NCBI GenBank assembly: GCA_945643635.1
Contig: CALZFC010000058.1
Location: 496,001-560,000 of the forward strand
Origin: Allodiplogaster sudhausi
Lineage: Eukaryota; Nematoda; Chromadorea; Rhabditida; Diplogasteridae
Length of the DNA: 64,000 bases
Direction: 5' to 3'
Each line of letters starts with the position of its first letter. The first letter of the stretch is position 1. Below, piece by piece: positions 24,331 to 39,300 of the stretch. The position numbers were made by a program, and so were the translations under genes. Under the pieces are notes generated by a model that was not told the origin of the DNA, ran no database searches, and was given only the letters and a program-made list of their open reading frames with translations.

Positions 24331-27300
24331 GAAGAGAAAGAGAGAGAGGGTGCAGATGCTACAGAAAGCGACAAACCTCGCCTGCACAAAGTGCGTGTTC
24401 GGCGATCGAACCGTCCAGTCGCATTGTTGTTGCAGAGGATACGGCTACAATGTGATTGTTTTAGGGGAACGAAGTTCTCGCTAAAGCTTGTCTGTCACCT
24501 CGGGGAAGTTGTCACTGGTCAGACTCTGCTTCTCTCCAGACCGAAGAACGATCGTTCCGCCGCAAGATGCTAGTAATAAGAGTGAGATAAATGTGCATAT
24601 ATGTGCATTCTAGCGAAGAGAGCGTTGGATATTGATGGAGTAAATATATTAGAAGAGTGAGGAAACCGAGCGAGTAAGTGGCGTTGAAGCCGAGCGACTG
24701 CGCGTACTCATTCGTGACCAGCGTGACGTGGAGGTAGTTGGCCGTCGAGAAGATCGTACTTGGGCCTTCCAGGCCGCACCATCTGAAGAGTCAGTGTCTC
24801 TATACTTTGCTAAGAGACTATTTAATTGTGTATTTATAGATATTAACTGCTAACCTGCCCATGAGCGGCGCGTTCTCGCTCGGCCCGTCGCGCACCTCAA
24901 GGTAGTCTTCTGTGCATCTTAAAAAAGGATCGCAGAATCTAGTCAATAGTTGCCGTGTTTACAGATCCACATAAACTATAGCCGTAGACTCCTTATTAGA
25001 ACAGCAAGTGTCTTCCCTTTCAATTTCATCTTTTCGTAGTATCTGTGCCAATCTCCGTATCTGATTTTTGTTTTTCTCTTTCTCTCTTTCTTTATTATTT
25101 TCCAATTGCTTGACCCCGTGTGTTCATTGGACCCATACTGCTTCTATATTTGATCTATACCAGTCAATGCGATAAAGAAATCCAAATTCAATTCAATTCA
25201 ATCTTCTCCTTTATTACATCTCTGCTGAGCATAATGTACCATGAAAACTGTGAGTACATCAATTCATCAGAGAATACTACCAACCCGCTGGTAGTCGTGT
25301 CTTGGATGTCAAAGTGGTCTACGGTGAGCTTGATCCGATGGCCGCCCGGTGCCCGAATCACCCACGAACAGTCCAGTGAGTTGGGTGCCACTCAAAATAG
25401 GGGTTTCTCTCTCTCTCTCTCTCTCTCTTCTACAGTACTCTTTGGCCAGAGTGGAGAAGCGAGAACGCGACTGGGATGCGCCTCATTAACTTCAAGAATA
25501 TCGTCTGCGCACTCGTCCATCAGCTCGCTGATACGCAGCTGGAAGCCCTGCACACAAATGCACTTCACTTTTTAACTAATACCAATTTTTTCGTGGGAGT
25601 CACTAAACCGTTGCATATTCTCCGCTTAAGCCGGAAATAACTCACCCGGTATTGATTCATCTTGTCTGTCTGGAAGTTGACGAAAGCTCGTCCAACCGGT
25701 AGAATAAGACGTCGCTGTTCAGCGGAATATCTCAAGAAGAAATATGTGTTCAAAAATTCTTGTATGCCATATACATAGGTTACAATAGCAATCATTCGAT
25801 AATTTTCGTCTCAAATTGAACAAACTTGTTCATTTTTCCGCAGAAGAGACTGCCCCGACCCACGTCGTGCATGCTCGCGGTGCGATGGGACTGAATGAGA
25901 AAGAGTGGTGTGCAAGTTAGAGAACGAGTAGTGCAAGTTCATGATTCTGAATCCGAGCTATCAAGATGTAGTGAACATTCATAGTTCAGAACAAACAATG
26001 GAGAGGGTGTCTGCAGTGCAATTGATGCTCTCTTCGATGTCCAGATCGAGCAATTCAACGACGATTCGGCGATTTGATTCGAATACTGTAGACCTAAATC
26101 AAAGAGAGTTTTAATTGTCTATAAATAGCGATGATATTTAAAGAAATCTTAAACATACCAGGAGCAGACAGTTTCTGGTTCATAAGAAACGGGATATCCT
26201 GGAGAGGAAAGGACCTCGTCGAAGGGAGGACCACCGGAGCGAATGTAATCAAAGGAGCTACAGCCTGCATGTGAAAAGCTTTCTTTTTATGCAGCCGCGA
26301 GAGGTGTTATAACTGTATTATAACATTAGGTATTCATTTGTATATACAAAGCGTTCTGCACAAATTCAGATGTTTGGAAGCTGACTTGTAGAGTATTCCA
26401 AGACAAAGCCGGCGCCGCTCCTCGAGCGATCAGACACAAAGTGAACAGCGAGGTACTTAAAGGAATTAGATTACCAAAAATAATTGCCCTGCCCTGGGAG
26501 TAGTCTAATTCTAGCGCGCAATTTCGCAGGTCATACAAACCCGCTGCATGAAAATAATACGTGCGAAGTTTGAATTCTCACATAGTATGTATATGAAATC
26601 TCTTTGATGCAAGCATAGTTGTTTTTGAATTTATGCATATTTGTTTAATAAATCCTCTTTTACTTTACAATAAAAGCGATGCATATGAATCTGACACTGC
26701 TGTACGAGAAGTCGAAGGTAGCGTTGATGGAGTGGACGTGACAGAGTTTCATTGCGCCAAGCAACTCTTGACTAAACAAGGGAACACTTACTAAACAATT
26801 TTTTTTCGAACTTTCGGTTCCTGATAAGTATTTCAATAAAATGTATTTATATTTTAAATATGCATTTGTTACGAACTCGACGTCTGCACTAGCAAGGGCG
26901 GTGTCGTTGTGACCGTGGGATCCGGGCTGGCCGGCGATCGCCAAGTAGTCAAACTTGCACGAAGACTCATCCTTCAAACGTATTTATGTAATTTAAGTGG
27001 CTTACTAGCTAGCTATTGTTTGCGAATAATCAGTAAAACATGCGAAGGACACTGAAAGGAAACATTTGAAATACGAAAAGACAGAAAGAAGCGAATCAAG
27101 TACCTCAATGTCAAGCTGAAGGATTCGAATGCGAATGCCGGTGAAGACAGGCCTTGAGATCGTCCAGCGACAGTGCTGCTCGGGAAGATAACCTGAGCAG
27201 AAGAGGAACTCAACCACAACGAACAACCACTTTCTTACCTTCTGGAAGGGGCGGATCTGGAAAGGCAAGTTTCTGGATTCTCGGCATAGCACGGAGCGCC

Positions 27301-30300
27301 GAGCCGCAAGTGAAGCCTGGAAAATTCATATGTAGCAGTGTTTATATCCGGCGAGGATGTTGAAAGTTACTGAAGCGTCATAGGCCAAAGTGACACCTTA
27401 CAGGAGTAAAAGAAAAGAAAAACTACACTTATCTTTCTTAATAAAAAAACACACGATAATTTGAAATAATCTTCGAGTGCATTAATAATTTGATCCGTCT
27501 AACGTTTATCCTGCTCTCCTCCAGTGTCCGTCCCGTTCTCCAAACTCGTGTCATTCAGATAGATGGAGTCCACCTTTGGCGTCGGCCACCAACTCAAAAT
27601 TTTTCGGACTTTTCTATCAGATTGTACATTTGTAACTAACTCTAAAACTTCATGTCAAACAAAAGAATCCGAAAAAAGATTAACGAATTAAGGAAAATGC
27701 GTAAAATTCCACCTGAATCGGAAGCGACTTCCACGGGGGCCTTCCATGGCGACGATCACTCTGTCATATGGAATCATCAAATCTGAAAGGGCTATTTAAT
27801 ATCTAAAGAAACCAAGATTAAACTACTCCCGATTGCTGCTTGAAGTGCCGTAACAAAATATGAATAACAACTTGCCATAGGGCGGCACAGTATATCCGTT
27901 GAGGGTGACAGCCTCACGTTGTCCTTGATAGGGCCAGGGGGTACCTGATTCGTCCGCTTCGAAGAACTAAACATTTTACTTTAAGTCTATTAAATCTGCA
28001 CCTAAAAATAGCTTGGAGTATTTAGCTTTAGCAAACAAAAAATTCGGTTGGAAGTGATATTACTCGAATTGCGCTGTCGTCTTCCTGGGGCATTTCGATA
28101 AACTCAAAGTGCACGCGGATTCCCATTCCAGGAGAGCTGCGAATCTGAAGATGAACATTTATTTGGACTGCGATGGAATCATGTATTCTAGAATCTTCCG
28201 ATGAACACTTATGATAAGAATTTTGATTGAAGAAAAAAAAGAAAGATATTCACGCACCAGCCAATGCGTGACGGGGCCGCGCTCCAATTCCGGATCCAAC
28301 TCGATGACTCGCGACGCCGTTTCACCGCCAATGTCTGACAACATGTGGAATGAACTCCTATTACTCATCTTTTGATGTATTCTATATGTATATTCATGCA
28401 TCAAATATTGTTCATGGAACAGGTTTTTGGCCGACGATTGCAACGTTTTCGAGTGATTTATTGAGACGGTAAATTATTTGCCGTTTTCCATCAAATTATC
28501 TGTCACGGCCATTTGCAGTGTCTATTCAATTTGGTACAATTGTACCCTATTTATCCAAAAAGTTCATGCGTATTAAAAGAAGGACGTCACTGACGGCGAA
28601 TATAGCTGAGTTCGAGTAGCGGCGAGAGCCCGATCTCCTTGGTCTTCTCCTTTCCTCGGCCCTCTTCGACTCCCTCTGCTGCTTCGGAGATCTTCTCTTC
28701 CTCTTCGTCGTCTGCTGTCGTCGCCGTGTTCTTCAACCGCAGCCAAAGCTTCTCACCCTTTAAAATTCTTTCATAGTTTTATGGCTTGCTTTATTGATTG
28801 GCTTTTAAAAAGTACAAATCGTTAAACAAGGGTAGAAAAGAAGCGAAAGATGAACGTCAATAGTTGCGTTGATCGGCAGACGACAGAAGCGGCCGAAAAG
28901 GAAGCCGCTCGAGTTGTCCCGGCGAATCTCGAGGTGGGAGGCGGCGCAGAAGTCGGATGCAGGTAGACGAAGCTTTCTGAGAGAAGACACAATACCTTGA
29001 TCATTGCTTACAAAACTGGTTGTTCCTATATTACATATTATTTCGATCATTCTTATATAAATGTGTACGTACAAAACGTATGTACATACATACATACATA
29101 CATACATACATACATACATACATACATACATAATATTATAACTAAATGATACAGCACGACGTAAGAAAAAAAAGGTTATGGAAAAAAATAATGAATGCAT
29201 ACTCGACGTTGAGGGTGATGTTGTTGCCGGGTTGATTCTCAATCGTCCACTCGCACTCAAAGTCACCAGCAAAGTCTGGCGAGCGAATGCGACCGGAACG
29301 GCCGAGTAGACGGCCACCGCAATCTGGGAGGGAGATCGAAAGAGAGAGAGAGAAAGAGAGAGTGAGAGAGTGAGAGAGAGAGAGTGAGAGAGAATAAGAG
29401 TGAGATTGAGGAAGAGAGAAAAGGGGAGAGAGAATGTATTTAAGAAAGGAACAGCTACTGCGAGAAAAATCTTTTTTTTTTTGTTGAAGATATTAGAGTG
29501 AAAAGAAAGTGAGGGCTAGCGAGAGAGCTTGCTCTACTCCTTACTGCTTCGACTCGTGGAGTACGCGATGGTGATTGCCTCGCGGAAGATGAGGCCACGC
29601 CCTCCTCGGATGTTCACTTCGATCTGAAGATGATGCAAGTTGGAGAGATGCTAAAGTTGCAATGCACAGACTTGACTCTCTGCCTCAATGACGGATCCAA
29701 TCGGAGGATGCGCCATCGGCTCGATTTGATGAGTGAAGCTGAAACGACATTTCTTATATGTACATACATTGTAATTTATGTAATAATCAAACAATATGTA
29801 AATAATTTGAATTAAAAATGCCCGTTATATGTCTATCTATAACTTGACTCTCGGCCAAATCAACATAGCGCTTTTAGAATAATTATTCGTCAAGTTACAC
29901 TCTCTCGCCGTCGCGGATGACTTCGATGTAGGGCACAGCGACTTCGGCGAGCTCTGCACCGCTGAAGGCCTTCGGTCGACGGTAGGCGAAGGATGAGTGT
30001 AGCTCTTCCAGGCGGAGGTAGAGCTTCGCGTTTGGGTCTGCAGACGACATTTGTGATTTTCTGCTTTTATATAAATGTTATGAACAATGAAGAGATATGG
30101 AAAGAAAACGCGAGAACAAACCTTCAGTCAAATTGGCACGAACTGTGAAGTTACAGTATTCCTCCTTGATCGCGGTGAGAGAAAGAGTCTGGACTTCCTG
30201 ATTCGCAAGGAGAAGCCCGCCGCAAACGGCACGCACTTGCATCACGAAGCCAAACTGGAATTGAAGTAGTGAAGTTGTGATTTTATTTTCAATTGAAATA

Positions 30301-33300
30301 TGATTTATCTCACTGATATTGGAAGTCTTTAATCAACATGTAAAACTGAAATAAAATTTGAATAAATTGTATTGAAATAAACCTTCTTCTCTTCTGCGCC
30401 CTCTCCGCTGATACGGTCGATCGGATACTTTCCACTCGCAAATCGAACGATCGCCTGCGTTTTTACATACATACATACATGTATGAAAGGTAGAAAATAG
30501 CAGTCACTGACCGTTTGCTCATCGACAGAAACCGTAATCGGCGATTCTATGCTTCGACAAAAATCGCGAACAATTCGCCGGCTTCTGGAAATTATTGATT
30601 TTAACGTATACAGTCAGCTATGATTGCCAATTTTAGTATTTTTCGCCCAGCTCTCCCCGCACGGACGTGAGATTGCCGCTGAAGATGGTGACTGCTCCAG
30701 AGGCCATTGAATTGGCGCCGAGGCACTGCGCAGTGGCTTCTCGATTGATGTAGGAGACGGGCGATGGGAGAGGTCGCTTCAGCGGATGCTCGTAGGAGAT
30801 CGTATACTCCTGAAGGAGTACGATAGCACACCAAAACAAATGAGTCAATTGTAACCTTGAGAGTGAGCTCGAGCGAGTAACCAGACAGTGCATTCAATTG
30901 CCACTCGCATTCGACAGCCCGTTCCGCGTGCTTTGGATAGCCGGGAGAGTGAATCGCCACTGGCGTGTCGGGCGAGACTTTAGAGAAAACCATTACTTAG
31001 TTAGAGAATCTTAAGAAGAAGCCCGTTTAAAAATCGCTACCGAAATGGGATTATGAAAAAATTTTGTCTGCTAAGCAAATTACCATTCACATTAGCGCCG
31101 CAATTGTCATCGGCAGCTGGCTCGATGAATGTGATGTTGGCGACGAAGAAGGGCTCCAGGGAGATGAGACCGGGATGTACTGGCGGAGCATCTGCATGGA
31201 AACACTGCGAAGGGTACAGGAAACATTTATGTTTCATTGAAAAGGAGCAAGTGCAGAACTTTGAGAAGCACGAACACAGGTGCCCGTATTGACTAGGCAA
31301 CTCTCGTTGTTCTACTTCTCGATTTCTCCAATACCCTTGGTGTTGATACGCATTTCAAGTTAGATCTGCTTGAGTTGCAAGCTTTAACATTACAAAGAAG
31401 GCCAATAAGCAAACCCTGAGGCGAAGGAAGTACTCGTTGGAGTGCGAGTGGAGTGGCTGGCCTCCTCCCTTACATGTCACTGCCACCGGCAGGCCGGATG
31501 CATTCGAGCTGGCTGCATATTGCGCCAGGCCGCAGCACGAGTCGCCCTTTAGCTGCAGAGGGGACAAAAAGACAATATATGAATCAATTTATCAATCATT
31601 GAATAATTGTGCATAACCACGAAACCTTTCCTCCCAGATTTATTAGATGAGAAAATAAATAACTCACTCCATCATTGTAGATGTCGTTCGACTCGTGGAA
31701 ACACTGCTCTGGCATCAACAACAATGTTGAGACGTTCACCTGTGAAGTAAAGAAGAAGTAATCAATTGGATGCGATCTCTTGCAAGAAGAAACCTGAACA
31801 CGCCGATTGACGGGCGCGCGCACCAACCAGCCACATTCGAACAGCTCGGGCTTGTCGACGAAGTCGGCGAGACGAACCTCGAGAACCCCCGGTTGTCGCA
31901 GCTCACCCCCGCAACCTACAACGGAATAGCTTATTATTGCTTTCGGAAACAGCACAGTAAAAAATTAACAAGAAATTTCGAACCGATCGTTGTCCACGTC
32001 AACCAAAAGTGGTTATCAGGTCGCTTCTGCGAATTGAACGTGAACGAGAGTACGTTGCCCACGCTCTGAAACAAAAATGTATGATAACAATATATTTGAC
32101 TAAATGATACAGCTACCGTAATGCCAATGGGCGAGGCTCTCTGCGAGCAGAAGACACTCATGCCAGTCGTGTGGTTCACACCAAAGTCTCGGTCGGCGAT
32201 GCGCGTGTCGGCTATTTGTTCCGAAGGCACCTGGAAGAGATAAGTCAAGGGTTTTGTTAATCGGTCGATATTTTACTGACCATTTAACATTTTGAGTTCA
32301 TATATTATATTATATTTTTTTATATTAAAACTTTGCAGCTCTAGCAGTTTTTAACTTTAGAATGTTTAAGAGTTTTTGTTAGCAGATCTTCATTGGTGAC
32401 CTTGAGGTGATTATCGTCGCAGTCGTTCTTTATGCGCCGCGCCCATTGGTAGCGCGCCTCGATGCGGAAGGAGCGGAAGTGAACGAGGATCCGATTGCCC
32501 TCCGGCACGCGGATCGTCCATGTGCAATAGCTCAAGCAGGAGAAGAATCAGACTATTCTGCCGTTGTGCAGACTAAAGAGGAATCCAAACCCACCGGTTC
32601 TCAATGGTCGGCTCGGGATAGCCGGGCGATTGAATGGCGCCGCTGAGTTCGTTCAGTTCGATGCCCGTGCAGTCTGTCAATCTCATCTTCCACATCAATC
32701 AATAAATGTTTAAGAAGATATGACTAACATGTTTCGTAGTGACCAAGGAAGCCGAAGAGTGCGAGGTTGCCGCCCTGTTGACGATATCTAATAATGCATT
32801 ATCAACCACTTTAAAGGCCTCTTTTGATTTCATTCGTTTCATCTTATTCTCCCTCCTTCTGTCTTTCTCCCACTCTCTCTCTCTCTCTCTCCGTCTCTGT
32901 CTCTGTCTTTCTCTATCTCGGCATGCCAACCGCAAGCTCATATGACTGCCGCTTGAGATGACGGCCTGTCCTCCGGTGTACCGAGAGCAGAAACGGCGTA
33001 GAGTTGAGCCATCCGATTGGGCGCCATCATAGACCTGTTGCGTTTCATCTTCGTTTGACACTTTAAAGGTTACTTTTGAAAAAAAATTACGCATGAAAGA
33101 ATCTTAAGAGAAAGCAAGAAAGCAGCGCACATCGAGAGAGTTGGCCGCGAAGATGCCACAGAAGTTGTTCTCGTCAGAGGCGCGGAGATCGTCGACCATG
33201 GAGAGGGAGAGAGACACGCGGCTTCCTGTCAAAACTTGGCTTTCTTGCATCATTTCTTTCATTGGACAAATCTTAATTGATCATTAATATCTATTGTATT

Positions 33301-36300
33301 GCCTGCAGCAACGCCAATGATCCACGAGCAGTCGAGTGGTCGACTGTCCTTGAGTGGATACTGTGGCGCAGCAATCGCGCCGCGCACACCAAGCAACGCG
33401 CCGCCGCAGCCTGCAATCGCTCTTCTATTCTTCATTTTTTTTTAATTTAATTTAATTTAATATATGTGTAGAAATATCTACTTTTAATATATTAAAAAAG
33501 AACGTGTTTTCTCATAAAATGAGACCAGATGCGATCTGTTCGTAGCTGATGTTGAAGGAGACGCCGGAGAGATCAAAGCCACGCATCACGAGAGTCATGC
33601 GACTTCCATGAGAGCGGAGCTCGGATGGCAGCGGATAGTCGTCGCAAATCTTCATCATTGATTTTTTTTCCTCTTTTCATTAATGGTCCATGAACGCTTC
33701 CACCTGTTAAACAGAGTCAGTACGAACCTCCGAGTCGCCGTGAAGAAGCGAGAAGCCAGGCGACTGTTCCGACACTCCGTTACTTCAATATAGTATAACT
33801 TATTGGCCACAGAAAACCAATAGTTTCATCCTAGTCCTCGTCTTATAGCTGTAGAACCAAATTCAGACAAAAACGGAGCACGAAAACGGAACCGAATAGC
33901 GAGCTTTGCCTTCCGACATGGAAGCGACATGTTGTTGACACGGAGCACGATTCGTTTGTCCGAAGGGAGCTGGAAATTGTAATTGCATCCCAAGCGAACG
34001 AATGATTCCGACAATAATTTTGCAAACATAAACAAAATAAACACAATTTTACGTAACAAATTTTCCTTACCGCGACATGGAAAGTGCACGTGAGAGTGCG
34101 CGCCGGACTGCTGCTCTCGTAGATGATCTCTCCGGAAGAAGAAGTGAAGGTTCGGTCACAGTCGAGGGTCTCGTCGATTGTCGTGTAACTCAAATGTCAA
34201 TGGAGTTACGAGGGAATTGCGAAAATGCTTCACAAATTGAAGCATATTATTGCTCTCTGCAAGTTACGAGTGATTGATAACCTCGCGGCGAATCCAGTGC
34301 CGGCGACGTTGCGGTCGCTCGTGAAGACGAGAGCGAGCTGATTCCCTGGCGACATCAGCGGCGGCGGCAGAAGATTCCCGCAGAAACTACAAAACTATTC
34401 ATCTATCCATCCCGATCAAATAATCATTAATTCAAAAGCATCAAAATACAAAGGCCGCATTATACATTTCCATTCCATTAAAATAATTCATACCTCGATG
34501 ACTAATGAATACTGTCATGCTACATATATCATTTTCATGCACTGACATTCCGAGTTGCTTTCCTTTGTTCTCCTCCGACACGTACCACTCGTAGACAGTT
34601 ACGTGGTCGCTGCAGTCGGCATTTGCAGAGATACTCTGAATGAATAGATAAGTGGCCATTCTGACATATTCGTAAGAGAATCGTAACGGGAGCCTTTATC
34701 TGTCTGGGTACTTCGAGGTCGAAGTGGTCAAAGGAGAGGCGAATTCGTCTGCTCCACATCACGCTGATTCGATAGACGCAATGCATGAGCGGGAAGTACT
34801 TCTCGGGGAAGTTCGGCGAGACCACCTTGCCAGAAGCCTTCACGAGTGTTGCGCCGCAACCTTCAAACTTATAATTCAGTCAAATGTCTTGTGTTCTTTG
34901 CAGTATACATACACACTGTAGCTAAATAATAACATAGAAAACTTGTGTTCTTACCAACGTCAGTTGTGTTGTACTCGATGAGGAAGCCAGTGTTCTTGTC
35001 ACTTCCGGATGTCGAATACGTGATGACGATCGGCTGTCCACCTTTTGCATTACATTTTTATGGTTTGCTCAAAATACATATGTATATTGTAATAGTAAAA
35101 TTAGCGGTAATAAGGGTATGATTATTTTATAATTATTTAAGCATTTGCATACCGGATGCTACAATGTGTCCCCCACGGAGCAGCGGATAGCGAGGACAGT
35201 AGTAACGCTTCTTCAGCTGATTGCTAATCGATGGATTTCCGCTGATCTTCAACCAAGTCCGACTTACTTTCAGGATTGCAAACTAAGATGTGCGTTATAA
35301 AATCACTTTGGCTATACTTCTATGATAATAGTCGTTTAAATAAAAGAAATTTAATGGAAATTAAGGGACTTGAATGTAGTCTTTGACGTCATCATCCGAG
35401 TCGTCGACGAGTTTTCTTGTGAAGCACTGAGAGATCGTCATCGTGCGCAAGCCAATGTACATGAATCTAGCGGCAGCGAAGTTGGTTTCCTTTCCCTTTC
35501 TCTCTTATTCTTTCCGTCCATTTCACTCTCTATTTCCATCCACTTTTCCTCTTCTCTTTATTTCCCTAGTCTTCTTTTTCTCTCGTTCTATCTGCTTTTC
35601 CTTCCACAATGCTGTCTCACTTGATGTGAATAGCATAGGAAGCGGGCGCAACAATGCTGTACTGGCAGACGAAGGGCGACGAGGCAGCCTCGGGGTAGTT
35701 GAAGGACTGAATCGTGCCCGAGCGAGCGGTGAACGTCTTGGCGCAAGCTAAAGTTATTCAGTTACAATTCATTTTGCCGCTTTATAAACAGCAGGCCAGA
35801 ATATAAAATTCTTGAAAACCAATTACTAAAAATACATCTTACCAATCTTGTAGTCGAGAGAGAAGCCCGTGCCTGACTTCCGATTCACAGAGTGGAAGAT
35901 GACCTCAGCAGCCGTGCCAGGGACGTTGAGGGTGGACGGCGGCCGGCGGTTGTTGCAGTACGAAGCAGCGAAGGAACCCTCCGAGGAAATCGGAAGAGGA
36001 GGCAGGTTAATTAAACTTACAATTGAAGGTGCATTGGCACAGAGAGCTATCATAGTTACTATTTCTTGAATTTTTTCGATCTATTTCGAGAATCTTAGTG
36101 CTGCTTGTGATTTCTCTACTTTTATTCGACCACGGCCGGAAGCCACAGATTTATATTCTCGCGAAGAGCGCAAAGAAGGAATCCATTCTGATCCCCCCGA
36201 AAGCAGGGGAACAAGGGTTTATAGAATTTGGAAGGATCACGAAAAATTTGCCAGTAGTATGTTCGCAGTTTGCTACATACAATTAGCGATGTTCTACTCA

Positions 36301-39300
36301 TTACTAGGGGTGAAAATTGCAAATTTATGCAAATTCGCACTTAAAAATTTGCTCAACTCTACACTCAAAGACAAGCTCCCAGGAGTACTCTTAAGGGTCC
36401 GAAAATTGGAACCAGGGCTAGGATGCCCAAGGTGGTACTTTTAAATTGGTTCAATTGGCGCTACTAGCACTCCAGAAGGCTCTGGTCTCTTGTAAGTCCT
36501 GCGCTTTATGTTAAAAGCGTCACACGAAAATGTGGAAATTGGAGAGGTCTGTAACTCGCTCCCCGGAGGTCGTACAGACCCAATCAATCGCTCGAGGTGT
36601 CCCGAGCTTGCAGCTATAGAACGCAACTCAGGAATCACGGAGCAAAAAGTCGCCCCTGGGAGATTATAAGTCGAATTAGGAAACTCAATATAAAGTGCCC
36701 ATGCCGAAACCCAACTAGCGTCAGTTGCTTGCTCGTACGGACGCCAATGGTCAAGTTAGTTCATGAAATCAATTGGGATCAACCGAAGAATGAAATAGTA
36801 AAATTAGAACTTGATTAAATCGTATCTACATAGTAGTATGTGAGATGGTAAATATATTGATTGATATAAGACAAATTTCTAAGATGACAAAAATTAGGAA
36901 TATGAGATTGTACGTGCATATTAATTTCATTTCTGATATTCAGCAAAAAAACCATATTAGAAGGTTGTTTTCCTCTGTATTTGAAGAAATCTTTTTTTCT
37001 TACCATAATTAATTCGAGCAAATATGAAAGGACATGTGAACTTTGAGGTCATTATCTTGAAAACTAATATTAGAGGAATACTTCTCAATATCACGAAAAT
37101 CTGTATAATAATCGTAGAAGAAGTGCATGGAAAGGGAATCGTGGGCAGTATAAAAGAGCCCCTCGGAAGTTGAAATCATCTCAGTCTCGATTTCGCTCTC
37201 CGGTCTCCAGAGAAACTCCGAAGATGGCCTACGTTTCCGCGGTCAGAATCCGCTGCTTTCCCTTTCTCTTTCCCTCGCCCTCTCCTTTTTTAAACAAAAC
37301 CGTCGTGGGTTAAATTTTTGGCAAAATTGTCTGATTAAAATTCTGCACCCATTTTTTCAAAATTGTTCAAAGTTGACGGGCACCGTTCTTTTCCTTGAAA
37401 AATAGAATAAAAAGCACCCATTAACTTTTATTTCGCAAGGTTCTTTGGTTCTATATATTGATTGTATTTCCCAAAGCTTCCCATCATGATTATTTGTTTT
37501 CTCCAGCTTCCCGCCGGTTATCGCCGCGAGGCACCTGAGGAGATCTCGCGCCAGTACGGCAACCGCCCCGCCTTCTATGATGCCCAGAACGGTAAGGGCG
37601 TCTTTTAGATTCTACGCCAGTTGAAAATTACAATATTTAAATTTTATGAAAAGAGCAATTTGCTTTCAAATTATTTAAATGCAGTATTCCAATGACATTA
37701 TACAACCACAACATTTACAGATATTAGCATAAATTAAAGTTATAATTTTCAGGTCTCTACTTCGATGGCAAGCGCGCTTACTACTACGAAGACCCGGAAC
37801 AGTACCATTCTCCCGCCCACCAGCTCCAGCAGGGGTACCAGTACCAGGCTCCCGTTCTCCTCCAGCAGGGTCACGGGTACCAGTACCAGGCCTCCGCCAG
37901 CCAGCGCCAGAGGTACCAGTACCAGGCACCCGCTTACAATGTCCAGCAGGGTCAGGGGTACCAGTACCAGACACCCGCTTACAATGTCCAGCAGGGTCAG
38001 GGGTACCAGTACCAGGCACCCGCCCACCAGCTCCAGCAGGGCCAGGGTTATCAGTCTGGAGTCCCTGCTCATTCCCAGCTGGGTCAGGAGTACCAGCGCC
38101 ATCCTCCCGCCCATCAGCTCCAGCATGGTCAGGGGTATCAGTATCAGGCACCCGCCTACAACCTCCAGCAGGGCCAGGGCTACCAGCAGGGCCAGGGTTA
38201 CCAGCAGGGCCAGGGGTACCAGCAGGGTCAGGGGTACCAGCAGCCCCAGCGCCAGGAGTACCTCGGAGAGGGCTACGGCTCCCGCTACGAGGCGCCTGAG
38301 CACATCTCTCAGCAGTACGCCAACCGCCCCGCTTTCTACGACGCTGAGCGTGGTTAGCCATTTGTTATATAAAAATAGTTATTGAAATAAGATAAGTAAA
38401 AGGGAATTGAACTTAATTACTTAAGGGCTCTACTACGACGGCAAGCGCGCTTACTACTACAAGCCGCGCGAAGGCCAAGCCCTCCACCGCTCTTCTTCCG
38501 CCTCCAACCTCGCCACTGCCATCGAGCCCAATGCGATCTCCGTTCTCCGTGTTGGCAACGGCACTGAGGCACTGTTATTTTCAAGATTTTTTATGCAAAG
38601 TGCCAGGCTCTGAACTTCAATAATTAATCAGTAATGCTGCAGGGCAAGCTCGAGGAGATCCGCCGCGTCGTCCCCTCGGTCTACATCGGTCGCTAGAAGT
38701 CCTTCTCTTCACTGCCATCTACACCCTTCCTTTCCCTCTTTCAGCACCAGCTTTGCTATACCGAATAAATATCGTTTGAATAAATGTGTTTGCGAATGAA
38801 TGCGTTTAGGTTTTAAGGAAGTACTACAATATAATCTTTCCTTACGAACCCTCTATTTGATTAATCTATCAAAAATATTTGCCTACCAAAAAGTTTGTTC
38901 TGCTAATTTGTTCTGCAACCATTAATCGCATCAAAAAACTCATAGAATATGAAGAAGAAATACCTTTATTTTCCCTGAATTCCCATGGCATGAATAGGGA
39001 TCTTTTCTTCGCACAACTACAACTGTGCAAATGAACTTTTTGCAAGATCCTCGCTTCGCTTGGACTGACGCGAATGAAGTGAAAGTACTTCGAAGTGTTA
39101 ACCTCGAGGGAGTCGTCGATGCATGAGCTGGGGCGGCGGAAGCGGAGTCGATTAAAGAGGGGCCCCGTGATGGCTGCTGGCCCGTCGGGCAGCACCGACT
39201 CGGTCGCGGCCGATGCTGCAGACGCTGCTACAGACGCGACTTCCGAGGCAGACGACATTGCCAGCCAAGGCACTGCAGAGTAATCTCTTATTCTTTGTGC

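Noticed and set aside
36400..36800. Open frames in the cubilin intron upstream of the nested gene
   Set aside because: Short, in conflicting frames, without splice partners or domain similarity.
37675..38361. Minus-strand frames with Gly-Thr-Pro-Asp-Pro-Ala-Gly repeats
   Set aside because: Antisense shadow of the repeat core of the Gln/Tyr-rich gene, whose + strand model has promoter, splice phases and poly(A) signal.
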